Of a DNA stretch of 64,000 nt, positions 53,856-62,533 are shown one piece after another. How positions within the stretch are numbered: the stretch's first letter is position 1; each line of letters starts with the position of its first letter. A program made the position numbers and the translations under genes. The notes below the pieces were generated by a model. That model did not search any database and was not told the origin of the DNA. It worked only from the letters and a program-made list of their open reading frames with translations. This stretch comes from WTGA01 sp965231865 (GTDB lineage Bacteria > Pseudomonadota > Gammaproteobacteria > Arenicellales > Poriferihabitantaceae): positions 434,001-498,000 of the forward strand of contig CBDDOJ010000001.1 of the NCBI GenBank assembly GCA_965231865.1, given 5' to 3'.

Positions 53856-54371
53856 ATGGGAACCGCCATCAACATTGAGCGAGTGATCAGGGAAATGGCG
53901 GAATCTATTGCCACTCTGGACCTGTTCAATCCCCTTTTGATCGGTATTCACACCGGAGGCGTATGGGTGGCCAGTCACTTGCAGCGGGAACTGAATATTT
54001 CCGGTCGGCTGGGCATGCTGGATATTTCCTTTTATCGCGACGACTTTACCCGGGTCGGCCTTCATCCTGAAGTCAAATCATCGGAACTTCCCGACCCGGT
54101 GGAGGGTCGCAATGTCATCCTTGTGGATGATGTTCTGTATTCCGGCCGGACCGTCCGGGCAGCCATGAATGAAATTTTCTCATATGGGCGGCCCTCAAGG
54201 GTGACCCTTGCGGTTCTCATAGAACGCCCGGGCAGGGAACTTCCCATCCAGCCCGATATCGTGGGCAGCCGCCTCGTCCTGGATGACCATGAACAGGCCA
54301 AACTGACGTACAGGAACGGCAGTTTGAAATTAAACATCATTCGACCCGGAAACACTCATGAGAGCCCCTGA
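53856..54371 (+). CDS. pyrR: PyrR-type uracil phosphoribosyltransferase/regulator
   Basis: A 171-residue phosphoribosyltransferase. The PRPP-binding motif is VILVDDVLYSGRTVRAAMNE, and LLIGIHTGGVWVA and LDISFYRDDFTRVG are also typical. In Gram-positive bacteria PyrR controls attenuation; in gammaproteobacteria its regulatory role is less certain. It overlaps the start of pyrB by 14 bases. No pyr attenuator-like hairpin was recognised ahead of it. Confidence 0.94.
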   Translation: MGTAINIERVIREMAESIATLDLFNPLLIGIHTGGVWVASHLQRELNISGRLGMLDISFYRDDFTRVGLHPEVKSSELPDPVEGRNVILVDDVLYSGRTVRAAMNEIFSYGRPSRVTLAVLIERPGRELPIQPDIVGSRLVLDDHEQAKLTYRNGSLKLNIIRPGNTHESP

Positions 54372-55332
54372 CAGCTCCATTCAGTTTGATGAAAACGGCA
54401 ACCTCAAGCACTTCCTGACAATCAATGGGCTGACCCGAAAATCCCTGGTCAATATCCTCGATACGGCAGAATCATTCATCAATTTCGGCCAGAGGGAAAT
54501 CAAAAAGGTCCCGTTGTTGCGTGGAAAAACCCTCGTCAATCTTTTTTTTGAGCCAAGCACCCGAACCCGGACAACGTTTGAAATCGCGGGCAAACGACTT
54601 TCAGCCGACGTGATCAACCTGAATGCATCGCGGATGTCCACCACAAAGGGAGAGTCCATTCTGGATACCGTGCGCACGCTCGAGGCCATGCATACCGATT
54701 TGTTCATCGTTCGTGACAAGGCCAGTGGCGCCGCCCACCTCATTGCCGCCCACCTGCCTGACAATATCAAGGTCATCAATGCAGGGGATGGGCGCCACTC
54801 GCACCCCACCCAGGCCATGCTCGACATGTTCACCATCCGCCAGAAGAAACGGGGCTTCTCCCGGTTAAAGGTCGCAATCGTCGGCGACATCCTGCACTCC
54901 AGGGTTGCCCGTTCCCAGATTCATGCGCTGAATATTCTGGGTGTCAACGAGGTCCGGGTGATCGGACCCAGAACGCTGATTCCCACGGAAATTGAAACCA
55001 TGGGAGTCACCACCACAAGTGACCTCATTGGTGGACTGGATGGAATTGATGTCATCATCATGCTGCGGATCCAGCATGAGAGAATGGATGGACAATTGAT
55101 CCCCAGTGAACAGGAGTATTTCCAACGATACGGGCTCACTGAAAAGAAGCTGCAGTTTGCCAATGAGGATGCCATCGTCATGCATCCCGGCCCCATCAAT
55201 CGTGGACTGGAAATCGCCTCCAGCGTGGCGGATGGCTCCCGGTCCGTGATACTCAACCAGGTCACCAACGGGATTGCCGTTCGAATGTCCATCATGGCAA
55301 AACTGATGGGTGGACAGGAAAGACGGCTATGA
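54358..55332 (+). CDS. pyrB: Aspartate carbamoyltransferase catalytic subunit
   Basis: A 324-residue transcarbamoylase. The carbamoyl-phosphate loop LFFEPSTRTRTTFE, AGDGRHSHPTQAMLDMFTI, and HPGPINRGLEI define it as ATCase. The first ~12 residues before FDENGNLKHFLTI form a short extension like that of Pseudomonas-type enzymes that assemble with an inactive dihydroorotase. There is no pyrI regulatory gene. The stop overlaps the pyrC' start by ATGA. Confidence 0.96.
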   Translation: MRAPDSSIQFDENGNLKHFLTINGLTRKSLVNILDTAESFINFGQREIKKVPLLRGKTLVNLFFEPSTRTRTTFEIAGKRLSADVINLNASRMSTTKGESILDTVRTLEAMHTDLFIVRDKASGAAHLIAAHLPDNIKVINAGDGRHSHPTQAMLDMFTIRQKKRGFSRLKVAIVGDILHSRVARSQIHALNILGVNEVRVIGPRTLIPTEIETMGVTTTSDLIGGLDGIDVIIMLRIQHERMDGQLIPSEQEYFQRYGLTEKKLQFANEDAIVMHPGPINRGLEIASSVADGSRSVILNQVTNGIAVRMSIMAKLMGGQERRL

Positions 55333-56603
55333 AAACAGTGATTCGCAACGCACAGGTCATCGACCCTGGCAACGGAATTAACGGCATTCGAAATCTATAC
55401 ATCAACGGGAATAAAATTGCCGGCAGCGGGAGTAAACCGGCTGGTTTCACCGCCGACCGGGAAGTCAATGCTTCCGGGCAATACGTGCTTCCGGGGATTA
55501 TCGACCTGTGTGTCAGACTGCGGGAACCGGGAGAAGAGCACAAGGCCACCATCAAAAGCGAAACCCGGGCGGCCGCCAGTGCCGGCATCACGAGAATGGT
55601 TTGCCCCCCGGATACGTTTCCGATTGTTGACACCCCCGCCATGGTACACATGATTATCAACCGTGCCCATGACCTGGGGTATGCCAGGGTGCATCCCCTG
55701 GGTGCGCTGACGGTTGGTCTCAAGGGCCAAAGACTGACCGACATGGCCATGTTGATGGATGCGGGATGTGTTGGCGTCAGCAACGCACAGGAGATCGTCA
55801 AAAATACCCTGGTGATGCGGCGTGCCATGCAGTACGCGTCGACCTATGATTTGCCGGTGTTTCTCACCCCGCGGGATGCCTGGCTCCAGGGAAACGGGGT
55901 TGTCCATGAAGGAGCAATCAGCACGCTCCTGGGATTGCCTGCCATCCCGGAAGCGGCTGAAACCGTCGGGGTTGCCCGGGACCTTGCCCTGATCGAAACC
56001 AGCGGTGCCCGGGCACACTTTGACCTGGTTTCCTGTGGACGGTCCGTGACCATGATCGCAGAAGCCCGGAACCGGGGGCTGCCGGTCACCGCCAGTGTGG
56101 CCATTCACCAGCTGCTTTTTTCGGAAAACGATATCGGTGCCTTTGATACGCAGTACAAGGTGATGCCACCATTACGAACCCGGCAGGACCGAGCCGAACT
56201 GATCCAGGGGGTGGCAAAAGGACATATCGCCGCCATCTGTTCCGACCACCAGCCCCATGGCGCAGATTCGAAACTGGCTCCATTCAGTGAGGCCGCTACC
56301 GGCATCGCCGGTACCGATACACTGCTGACCCTGACCATGAGCCTGGTCAGGGAGAAAAAACTGGACATGGAAACCGCGGTTTCCGCACTGACGGTCCACC
56401 CCGCGAGAATACTCGGCACCAATGCCGGTCATCTGGGTCCCGGCGCCCAGGCGGACCTGTGTCTGTACGATCCACAGAAAAACTGGCAACTCGATGAGCA
56501 CACGATGCGAAGCAAAGGCCGAAACTCCCCCTTTTACGGGGCAAAATTAAAGGGGAAAGTGACCCAGACCATGCTTTCCGGGAAATGGGTATACCAGGAA
56601 TAA
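55329..56603 (+). CDS. Inactive dihydroorotase homologue (PyrC')
   Basis: A 424-residue amidohydrolase-fold protein. Active dihydroorotases carry an H-x-H pair directly before LREPG; here the sequence is IDLCVRLREPG, with Cys about 61 and Arg about 63 in place of both histidines. The HCED-type site is also lost (FLTPRDAWL), while SDHQPH near the end is kept. Such PyrC' proteins hold the Pseudomonas-type ATCase dodecamer together without catalysing the reaction, and pyrB lies immediately upstream. An active pyrC must exist elsewhere. A perfect 8-bp hairpin spans its stop codon. Confidence 0.92.
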   Translation: MKTVIRNAQVIDPGNGINGIRNLYINGNKIAGSGSKPAGFTADREVNASGQYVLPGIIDLCVRLREPGEEHKATIKSETRAAASAGITRMVCPPDTFPIVDTPAMVHMIINRAHDLGYARVHPLGALTVGLKGQRLTDMAMLMDAGCVGVSNAQEIVKNTLVMRRAMQYASTYDLPVFLTPRDAWLQGNGVVHEGAISTLLGLPAIPEAAETVGVARDLALIETSGARAHFDLVSCGRSVTMIAEARNRGLPVTASVAIHQLLFSENDIGAFDTQYKVMPPLRTRQDRAELIQGVAKGHIAAICSDHQPHGADSKLAPFSEAATGIAGTDTLLTLTMSLVREKKLDMETAVSALTVHPARILGTNAGHLGPGAQADLCLYDPQKNWQLDEHTMRSKGRNSPFYGAKLKGKVTQTMLSGKWVYQE

Positions 56604-56613
56604 TCTCCTGGTA
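56592..56613 (+). repeat. Hairpin over the pyrC' stop codon
   Basis: TACCAGGA and TCCTGGTA are exact inverted repeats with a 6-base loop that covers the TAA stop. No U-run follows, so if it ends transcription it does so with help from other factors. Confidence 0.4.
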
Positions 56614-56728
56614 CAGAAAGGACGCGCCCTGCTACCGGCAATATTACCATTATGTAATCACTTGTTCATCTTGTCGTCAGGATGATCCTGTTTCAATCCC
56701 CACATTAGTTTAATAATTTTCTGAAATC

Positions 56729-58276
56729 ATGATGAACAACAAATTTATGCTGACGACCCTGAACCGGGGGGGGGACCACACACCGGCAATGGCGGCGTTC
56801 CTCCTTGCCGGGTTCGTCACCGCAGTCGCCCTGCTGACCATTTCCTCCGCGGCAACCTGGGCGAAAAGCGAACCGGCTCATGCCGCCGCGGACCTGACGC
56901 AGATCAACGTCAATGATGGCTTTGCCGAGCTGGTGAAAGCGGTGAAGCCCGCCGTGGTCAATATTTCAGTCACCGGCACGACCGTCGTAATGGGCCCGGA
57001 ACAGCTCTTTGATTTCGAAAACCTTCCTCCACAGGTTGAGAAGTATTTCAAACGGTTTTTTGGGGACCAACTGAATCCAGGACAGAACAGAAACCAAAAT
57101 CGGCCCATTGAAAGAAAATCCACTGCGGTAGGCTCGGGCTTCATTATTGACCCGGCCGGCCTGGTGGTCACGAATTACCACGTCATCAAGGATGCAGATG
57201 AAATCGAAGTGGTGTTTGACAATGGTACACGCGTTCCCGCTGCACTGAAGGGCACCGATCAAAAAACCGATCTGGCGCTGTTGGAAATCAAGACGGAACA
57301 TGCGTTGCCCTACGTGGTTTTTGGGGACTCGGATCACGCAGAGGTGGGGGATTGGGTGATCGCCATCGGCAACCCGTTTGGCCTCGGCGGGACCACAACA
57401 AGCGGTATCATTTCAGCCCGTGGCCGGAATATCAACTCCGGCCCACTGGACGACTTCATACAGATTGATGCGCCGATCAACCGGGGAAATTCAGGGGGCC
57501 CTCTTTTCAATACCAAAGGCGAGGTCATTGGGGTAAACAGCGTCATTTTCTCTCCCAATGGCGGCAGTGTGGGCATTGGGTTTGCCATCCCTTCATCCAT
57601 GGTGGGCAATGTGGTGACCCAGCTGGCGGAAAGCGGCACCGTCCAGCGTGGGTTTCTGGGCGTGGGTATCCAGTCGGTTACCGACGAAATTGCGAAAAGC
57701 CTGGGGCGCGAGGATTCGAGCGGCGCACTGGTTACCCAGGTCTATGAAAATACGCCGGCAGAACGCGCCGGGATCGAAGCGGGAGACATCATACTGTCCT
57801 TTGGCGGCGAACCCGTCGGGAAGATGCAGGACCTGCCCAAAATTGTGGCCCTGACGGAAAAAGATCGGAAGGTAACGGTTGAGGTCTGGAGAAACGATGC
57901 CATCATGGCGCTCAATGTCGTGGTCGGCAGCCACGAAGAATCCGAGTTGGCCCGAAGTGGTCACGAAGGAAAAAACCCGAAAAAAGCCCTGGGTCTGTAT
58001 CTGGCAGGCATTGACAATGACTCCCTGCAGCAATTCGGGCTTGATGAAGACTCCACCGGCGTCATCATTGTCGAGGTGGACCCGGACAGCCAGGCTGAAC
58101 AGCGCGGCCTCCGGGAAGGCGATATCATCAAGCGCGTGGGCAAAACAGATGTTTTCCAGCCCGAAGACGTCATTCAGGCCATCGACCTTTCCCGGGAAGA
58201 CAACGAAGAATGGGTGCTGCTCCTCGTCGAACGGAACAAAAAGACGCGATTTATTGCCGTCCCCATGTCGGCATAA
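56729..58276 (+). CDS. Do-type periplasmic serine protease (DegP/MucD family)
   Basis: A 515-residue HtrA protease. After an N-terminal hydrophobic segment (about 20-45, ending AATWA) that is a signal peptide or anchor, the trypsin-like domain shows the triad His about 151 (VVTNYHVIKDA), Asp about 181 (KTDLALLEI) and Ser about 255 (NRGNSGGPLFN). Two PDZ domains follow (about 295-385 and 410-510), each with a carboxylate loop (QRGFLGVGI, KKALGLYLAG). It degrades or refolds damaged envelope proteins. It stands as a single gene after pyrC'. Confidence 0.94.
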   Translation: MMNNKFMLTTLNRGGDHTPAMAAFLLAGFVTAVALLTISSAATWAKSEPAHAAADLTQINVNDGFAELVKAVKPAVVNISVTGTTVVMGPEQLFDFENLPPQVEKYFKRFFGDQLNPGQNRNQNRPIERKSTAVGSGFIIDPAGLVVTNYHVIKDADEIEVVFDNGTRVPAALKGTDQKTDLALLEIKTEHALPYVVFGDSDHAEVGDWVIAIGNPFGLGGTTTSGIISARGRNINSGPLDDFIQIDAPINRGNSGGPLFNTKGEVIGVNSVIFSPNGGSVGIGFAIPSSMVGNVVTQLAESGTVQRGFLGVGIQSVTDEIAKSLGREDSSGALVTQVYENTPAERAGIEAGDIILSFGGEPVGKMQDLPKIVALTEKDRKVTVEVWRNDAIMALNVVVGSHEESELARSGHEGKNPKKALGLYLAGIDNDSLQQFGLDEDSTGVIIVEVDPDSQAEQRGLREGDIIKRVGKTDVFQPEDVIQAIDLSREDNEEWVLLLVERNKKTRFIAVPMSA

Positions 58277-58459
58277 TCTCTCGGGGACTGGCAAAGGAAG
58301 ACGAACTTCAGGACTGCGGGTTTGTTCTGACCCGGACAGTGCGCGGGGCTGTTCACAATGTATGGGTTTTCCGGGTGAAGCGGGTATGCCAAAGCGGGGC
58401 AATGCCCGGGTGCATGCCTGCCGGACTCCACCGGTACAGGGTTCACTTGTTCCGTACCG

Positions 58460-59062
58460 TCAAAAAGAGGAATTCGGCTGTTGCAGAAATTCATCCTCTT
58501 CAACCGTCGACTGTCTTTCCAGGATTTGATTCCTGTGGGGAAACCGCCCAAAGCGTTCAATGATTTCCATGTGCCGGATGGCAAATTGAACCCATGCCCC
58601 GAACTTTTCCCTCTCTTCTTCCGGGGCCAGTTCACTTAACTTTCTGAACAGGGACACGCACCGGTATTGATCGTGAAGGTCTTCACTGTGTTCAAACGGC
58701 ATGTAGGCAAAACCCCGATAGGCACGGTGCAGCTCCTGGTCCCATTTGTTCTCAATCATGGTATTCGCGAAACCAAGTGCCATGGAGTCGAATGCAAACG
58801 ACTTTGCCGTCCCCCGGTACATATTTCTTGGAAACTGGTCCAGAGCAATAATCGATGCGAGCAACCCCGGTGGTGAGGCCTGCCATTCGCTCAACCTGCC
58901 GTCGGCAATTGCCAGGGTGATGGTTTCAAAGCGCTCTGTGATCTCACGATCAATATCCGGATTTTTACTCCACCACATCGGTTCCTTTTCGCCGCAGATT
59001 GTGAGTGTGCTGGAACTGTTGCCGAACCAGAAAACAAGGGTGCTTTGAATCGTTTCAGACAT
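58460..59062 (-). CDS. DUF924-family protein
   Basis: A 200-residue TPR-like DUF924 protein. VLFWFG-type LVFWFGNSSS at the start, WWSKNPDIDREITERF, ALDQFPRNMYRGTAKSFAFD and GFAYMPFEHSEDLHDQYRCV are the family's conserved blocks. Function is unknown. It is convergent with the Do-protease gene and divergent from the small J-domain gene. Confidence 0.92.
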   Translation of the reverse strand: MSETIQSTLVFWFGNSSSTLTICGEKEPMWWSKNPDIDREITERFETITLAIADGRLSEWQASPPGLLASIIALDQFPRNMYRGTAKSFAFDSMALGFANTMIENKWDQELHRAYRGFAYMPFEHSEDLHDQYRCVSLFRKLSELAPEEEREKFGAWVQFAIRHMEIIERFGRFPHRNQILERQSTVEEDEFLQQPNSSF

Positions 59063-59156
59063 GACAGGAACCCGGATTGATCTGGCGGCAACTATACACT
59101 ACCGGACAAAAGAACTATACAATCTGACTACATGAAACCAACCAGATAGGGGAATT

Positions 59157-59630
59157 ATGGCACCAAGGCTGTTTCTGGCGCTCGTCGCACTGATCGCGGT
59201 CATGTGGTTCCTGGCCTGGTACCGGCGCGCTCCTCCGGAACGACGCAACAAGTCATTGATTACCGGATTGCTGTACGGCCTTGCGGCTGTACTGTTGCTG
59301 CTCGTCGTGACCGGCCGTATTCCCTGGCTGTTTGCCCTGTTCAGTGCCGCCATGCCCTGGATCAACCGGGCATTGACCGTGAAAAGAATCTGGAGCCAGT
59401 TCAGCCAGACCAAAGAAACGTTTACCGGCGGAAGCCGTCCACCTCCCCCGAACCAAACCATGTCCAAGGAGGAAGCGTATGAAATTCTTGGGCTTGAACC
59501 GGGTGCCAGCGAAGAAAGTATCATCGAGGCACATAAACAACTGATGCAAAAAATTCATCCGGACCGGGGCGGATCCGATTTTCTTGCAGCAAAGATCAAC
59601 AAGGCCAAGGATACGCTGTTAACCGGTTAA
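59157..59630 (+). CDS. Membrane-anchored J-domain protein, PAM18/TIM14-like
   Basis: A 157-residue protein. Two membrane helices (about 4-21 and 36-65) are followed by a linker and a C-terminal J domain (about 104-157, EEAYEILGLEPGASEESIIE) with the HPD motif at about 134-136 (KIHPDRGGSD). This layout is that of bacterial relatives of mitochondrial TIM14, which stimulate DnaK at the membrane. It ends just before a gene-poor accessory zone. Confidence 0.92.
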   Translation: MAPRLFLALVALIAVMWFLAWYRRAPPERRNKSLITGLLYGLAAVLLLLVVTGRIPWLFALFSAAMPWINRALTVKRIWSQFSQTKETFTGGSRPPPPNQTMSKEEAYEILGLEPGASEESIIEAHKQLMQKIHPDRGGSDFLAAKINKAKDTLLTG

Positions 59631-59686
59631 CTGGATTCCAGTATTGGGAGTGGTACCGGATGGTGATCAAGCTTCGGGAAAACTTC

Positions 59687-59814
59687 TCATCCCGGCGATG
59701 AGGTCTTCACGAAGGGAACATGCATCCAGTAGTTTTTCCTCGGCCATAAAGCATTGGCCCGCTCTTCAATGACTCCACATCGTTCCATCCGTTCATCGAA
59801 CGGTTCATTCTCAC
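59687..59814 (-). pseudogene. Unidentified C-terminal gene fragment
   Basis: A minus-strand frame reads GENEPFDERMERCGVIEER and continues ANALWPRKNYWMHVP before a stop at 59687. The pattern of an acidic-arginine helix followed by WP recalls the C-terminal end of DUF262/DUF1524-type proteins, but the match is weak. It directly follows the truncated AbiEii stub in a different frame, which suggests a deletion joined two genes. Confidence 0.3.
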
Positions 59815-59885
59815 CGGGAAGCAGGCCAGTATCCTGCATCCCGGCGGTCGGCGGCAGACAAGTTCTGATATCGCGCCTCAGTCAT
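59811..59885 (-). pseudogene. Stub of an AbiEii-type nucleotidyltransferase toxin gene
   Basis: The ATG at 59885 overlaps the AbiEi stop as ATGACTGA, the coupling expected for a two-gene AbiE system. It encodes MTEARYQNLSAADRRDA, a start that fits AbiEii-like proteins, and then leaves the family after 17 residues (GYWPASR, stop). The nucleotidyltransferase domain is gone. Confidence 0.5.
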
Positions 59886-60474
59886 ACGAAAGTCGTGCGC
59901 TCACCGGTTCGGCCATCCAGCTCGGCATCACCGCCCGTGCGGCAGCCAGTTCGTTCCGGTCATCTCGAGAAAGCTCGGGCAAAACCGCTTCGAGGCCATC
60001 CTCAACTTCGTGAGGACCCAGCCATGCCAACGCACGGATGATGTCTCCCGCCTTGCGGTGGGGCGCGGCGAGTTGCCAGCACGGAACGTGACGCAATTCG
60101 ACGGGATGCCTACCGAAGTGCAGCCAGCGGCTGGGGCCGGATGTGAGATAAACCATGCGCACCGGGTTCTGGGTGGTCAATCCAAGACGGTTTGCTGCTG
60201 AACCGCCGCAGGGCACGATCGTCTCGCCCCATAACGCCGAGAGCGCAGTGACCACCTTGCCAAGGCTGGGTGCGCGAATGCCGAAACGGGTTTCGATGGA
60301 CCGCATGTAGATACCCTGACAGATGCGCAACAGCTTGCCGGATCGAGCAAGCCGCGACAATGCCCGGCTGACTGCGGCCCGGTTGCCAAGATGAAGCAGC
60401 GCACCCGGACACAACGGCGTGGCCTCCGGGAGGGTTTCGGCATATTCCATGATCCGCTTGGGAAGTCCCCGCAT
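59878..60474 (-). CDS. AbiEi-like antitoxin/regulator (DUF6088)
   Basis: A 198-residue protein with an N-terminal winged helix (about 5-60, RAAVSRALSRLARSGKLLRICQGIY) and a C-terminal domain with ALWGETIVPCGGSAANRLGL and ELRHVPCWQLA. This fits the DUF6088/AbiEi group, whose members repress their own operon and neutralise an AbiEii nucleotidyltransferase. The partner gene is only a stub here, so this is an orphan antitoxin. Its upstream 70 bases are AT-rich and lead into the 77-bp repeats. Confidence 0.78.
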   Translation of the reverse strand: MRGLPKRIMEYAETLPEATPLCPGALLHLGNRAAVSRALSRLARSGKLLRICQGIYMRSIETRFGIRAPSLGKVVTALSALWGETIVPCGGSAANRLGLTTQNPVRMVYLTSGPSRWLHFGRHPVELRHVPCWQLAAPHRKAGDIIRALAWLGPHEVEDGLEAVLPELSRDDRNELAAARAVMPSWMAEPVSARLSYD

Positions 60475-60546
60475 GGTTTGGTATCTCCAGAATAATTTGT
60501 CAGAAATTCAAATGGAATACTATCTTTTTACAATGCGTACTGACGA

Positions 60547-60721
60547 AAACGCTTAATTGGGCTTAAATAAATATCCCATTGATTATAATGGAAATATTAG
60601 GGTTTCCACCTCTGCAGGCAAGCAAACGCTTAATTGGGCTTAAATAAATATCCCGTTGATTATAATAGAAATATTAGGATTTCTACCTCTGCAGGCAAGC
60701 AAACGCTTAATTGGGCTTAAA
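60547..60721 (+). repeat. 77-bp tandem repeat, about 2.3 copies
   Basis: Units begin AAACGCTTAATTGGGCTTAA at 60547, 60624 and 60701. The first two are complete and differ at only a few positions; the third breaks off after about 21 bases. Each full unit contains GATTATAAT and ends CTCTGCAGGCAAGC. The array lies between the AbiEi gene and the end of the IS-disrupted regulator gene. Confidence 0.9.
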
Positions 60722-60747
60722 CAAGCTCAGGCCCAAAATGGTATATA

Positions 60748-62533
60748 GTGTCTGGCATGAAAACCCCTTGATTTTGCGCGACCGGAGGAGTGAAAGCAAT
60801 TTTGCAGGGTCCCTCCGGCGAATTGCGGAGGAGATTTTCGCTCAATGCCGCTTATTTTCGGCGGTTTGAGGCACGATTTGGCGGAATTTTACGCTCCAGG
60901 TCATAGGAGACCCTCCCCGTCGGTGCGGGGGCAGATCTGACCGGGTGAATAGGGCGTCAGGCAGCCAGGCGGTGTCTGTCACGATGCGTTTTCTCCGATT
61001 TCTGCAACATCCGGCCGAGTTGGTGCAGGTTGGCAGCAACGATGGCCAGCCCGACGGTTCTCTCGAACCCGTCGGCTCCTTTCGCCCGGACTCTGTCAAG
61101 TCCGTGATGCTCCAGGTGATTGATTGCTGACTCCACGGCGGGGTGCTGTTTCCGTGCCCGGGAAAAGTTTTCTTCGGACTCCCGTTCCTGGTCCGCGGCA
61201 TTCAGTCGGCCCTTTTTCGGCAAGGCCACCATGTCAAGCAGATTCTCCAGACGCCTGCGATTCTCCGGGCTGTGAAAGCCCCGGTCAAAGCTGCACTCCT
61301 GCAGGTCCGGGTGCATCTCCTGGCAGGACTCAATCAGGGGAACCGCTACATCCACATCCCCGCCTTGCCACATGATCTGATAATCCAGCACAAACTGGTG
61401 CTGGTCCTCGACAATGGCCAGGGGAACTCCGAGTTCCACCGGACGCCCCGCCTTGCCTTTCGATATCCACCGGGTATGCTCCTCGAATACCGAAAAGATT
61501 TTCTCGGAATGCTCAATCACTTCGCCCTGCAACACCCGGCGGTCGATCTGGTCGGTGAATAGGTGGATATGCTTCAGATAATGGCGGATCTTCTCCATCC
61601 AGGCGGTGGATGCCCCGGCTTCCTTCAGGGCAACCAGAGATAACTCCGCTTTCCCGGCCATCTTCCGGCAGATCTTCAGATACTCCGACACCTGATCCGG
61701 TCGCTTCGTCCAAAGCCGGGCTGTGGCGACTCGATTGAACCGCTTGCGCACCTGTTTGGTCAGGTGCCGGTGCTGCCGCCAGCCTTTCACATCATGCAAT
61801 TCACAAGCCTTGCCGGTTTCGCGGATCAGGCAACGAGTGGAATCCAATAGGAGGTTGAAATCAGTCGGGTAGTGGACGTCCGTCTCCACCACGAAACTAT
61901 CACATCGCCCGGCCAACGTTTCTCCAGGCTTTTTTTTTGCGACCGTATGCCCCGTGGAAACCACCAGTCGGTTGACCTCACGCAGCAGTTCCGGAGTCAG
62001 CAGGGCCACATTGTCCACGATCCGGGCCCGGACGTAGTAGGTATTGTCGATGCCGTCCATACCATGACCCAACATCTTGCGTATCGTTCGGTGCTCGTTG
62101 GCCAGATCATGCAGACGGTCGAAATCGCAGTTCAGTCCTTCCTTGAGAATGCCCAATACCAGAATCCGCCACATCTCCATTCCCGGACGCCCAACGGTGC
62201 GGTCGGTATCCGGTCGGATATGGGCTTCGAGCAACTCGAACAGCTCCTTGCGGGTATCCGGGTCGGTATAGATCAGTTGAAGGCCCTTCAACAGGGCCGG
62301 AATGTCGTCCCGGGACTTTTCGTCGAGGGCGATCTGTTCAATCGGGACGGAACCCAGAGGGGATTGGAGATCGATGACCGTTCTCATGCTGTACAATGCC
62401 TCGAAGATTTGCCGTAAATGGCGGTTTCAGGGGGTTTTCCCTTCGGATTGTACTATATTCGCGAAATCTTCGCCACAAAAAAACGGGTAGTTATTCAAAT
62501 AAATCAATCGTTTATGGGGTTTTCTGACAAGCA
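60748..62533 (-). mobile_element. Complete insertion sequence, ISNCY-type, 1.79 kb
   Basis: The ends are imperfect inverted repeats: reading inwards, GTGTCTGGCATGAAAACCCC on the left and GTGCTTGTCAGAAAACCCC on the right. Both are flanked by TATATA (60742-60747 and 62534-62539), a 6-bp target duplication confirmed by the reading frame of the interrupted gene. One transposase gene lies inside on the minus strand. Confidence 0.85.
60957..62387 (-). CDS. ISNCY-family DDE transposase
   Basis: A 476-residue transposase. It includes GRPGMEMWRILVLGILKEGL, the stretch CDSFVVETDVHYPTDFNLLLD with a likely catalytic aspartate, SFDRGFHSPENRRRLENLL with the second, and AINHLEHHGLDRVRAKGADG with the late helix that carries the last acidic area. 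The frame is intact, so the element may be active. The ATG at 62387 is chosen; an in-frame TTG lies 9 bases upstream. It fits group names used for ISNCY/IS1202-like elements, but the exact group needs a database search. Confidence 0.85.
   Translation of the reverse strand: MRTVIDLQSPLGSVPIEQIALDEKSRDDIPALLKGLQLIYTDPDTRKELFELLEAHIRPDTDRTVGRPGMEMWRILVLGILKEGLNCDFDRLHDLANEHRTIRKMLGHGMDGIDNTYYVRARIVDNVALLTPELLREVNRLVVSTGHTVAKKKPGETLAGRCDSFVVETDVHYPTDFNLLLDSTRCLIRETGKACELHDVKGWRQHRHLTKQVRKRFNRVATARLWTKRPDQVSEYLKICRKMAGKAELSLVALKEAGASTAWMEKIRHYLKHIHLFTDQIDRRVLQGEVIEHSEKIFSVFEEHTRWISKGKAGRPVELGVPLAIVEDQHQFVLDYQIMWQGGDVDVAVPLIESCQEMHPDLQECSFDRGFHSPENRRRLENLLDMVALPKKGRLNAADQERESEENFSRARKQHPAVESAINHLEHHGLDRVRAKGADGFERTVGLAIVAANLHQLGRMLQKSEKTHRDRHRLAA

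Noticed and set aside
60547..60721. CRISPR array
   Set aside because: The units are near-identical over the whole 77 bases, so there are no unique spacers, and no cas genes are present.
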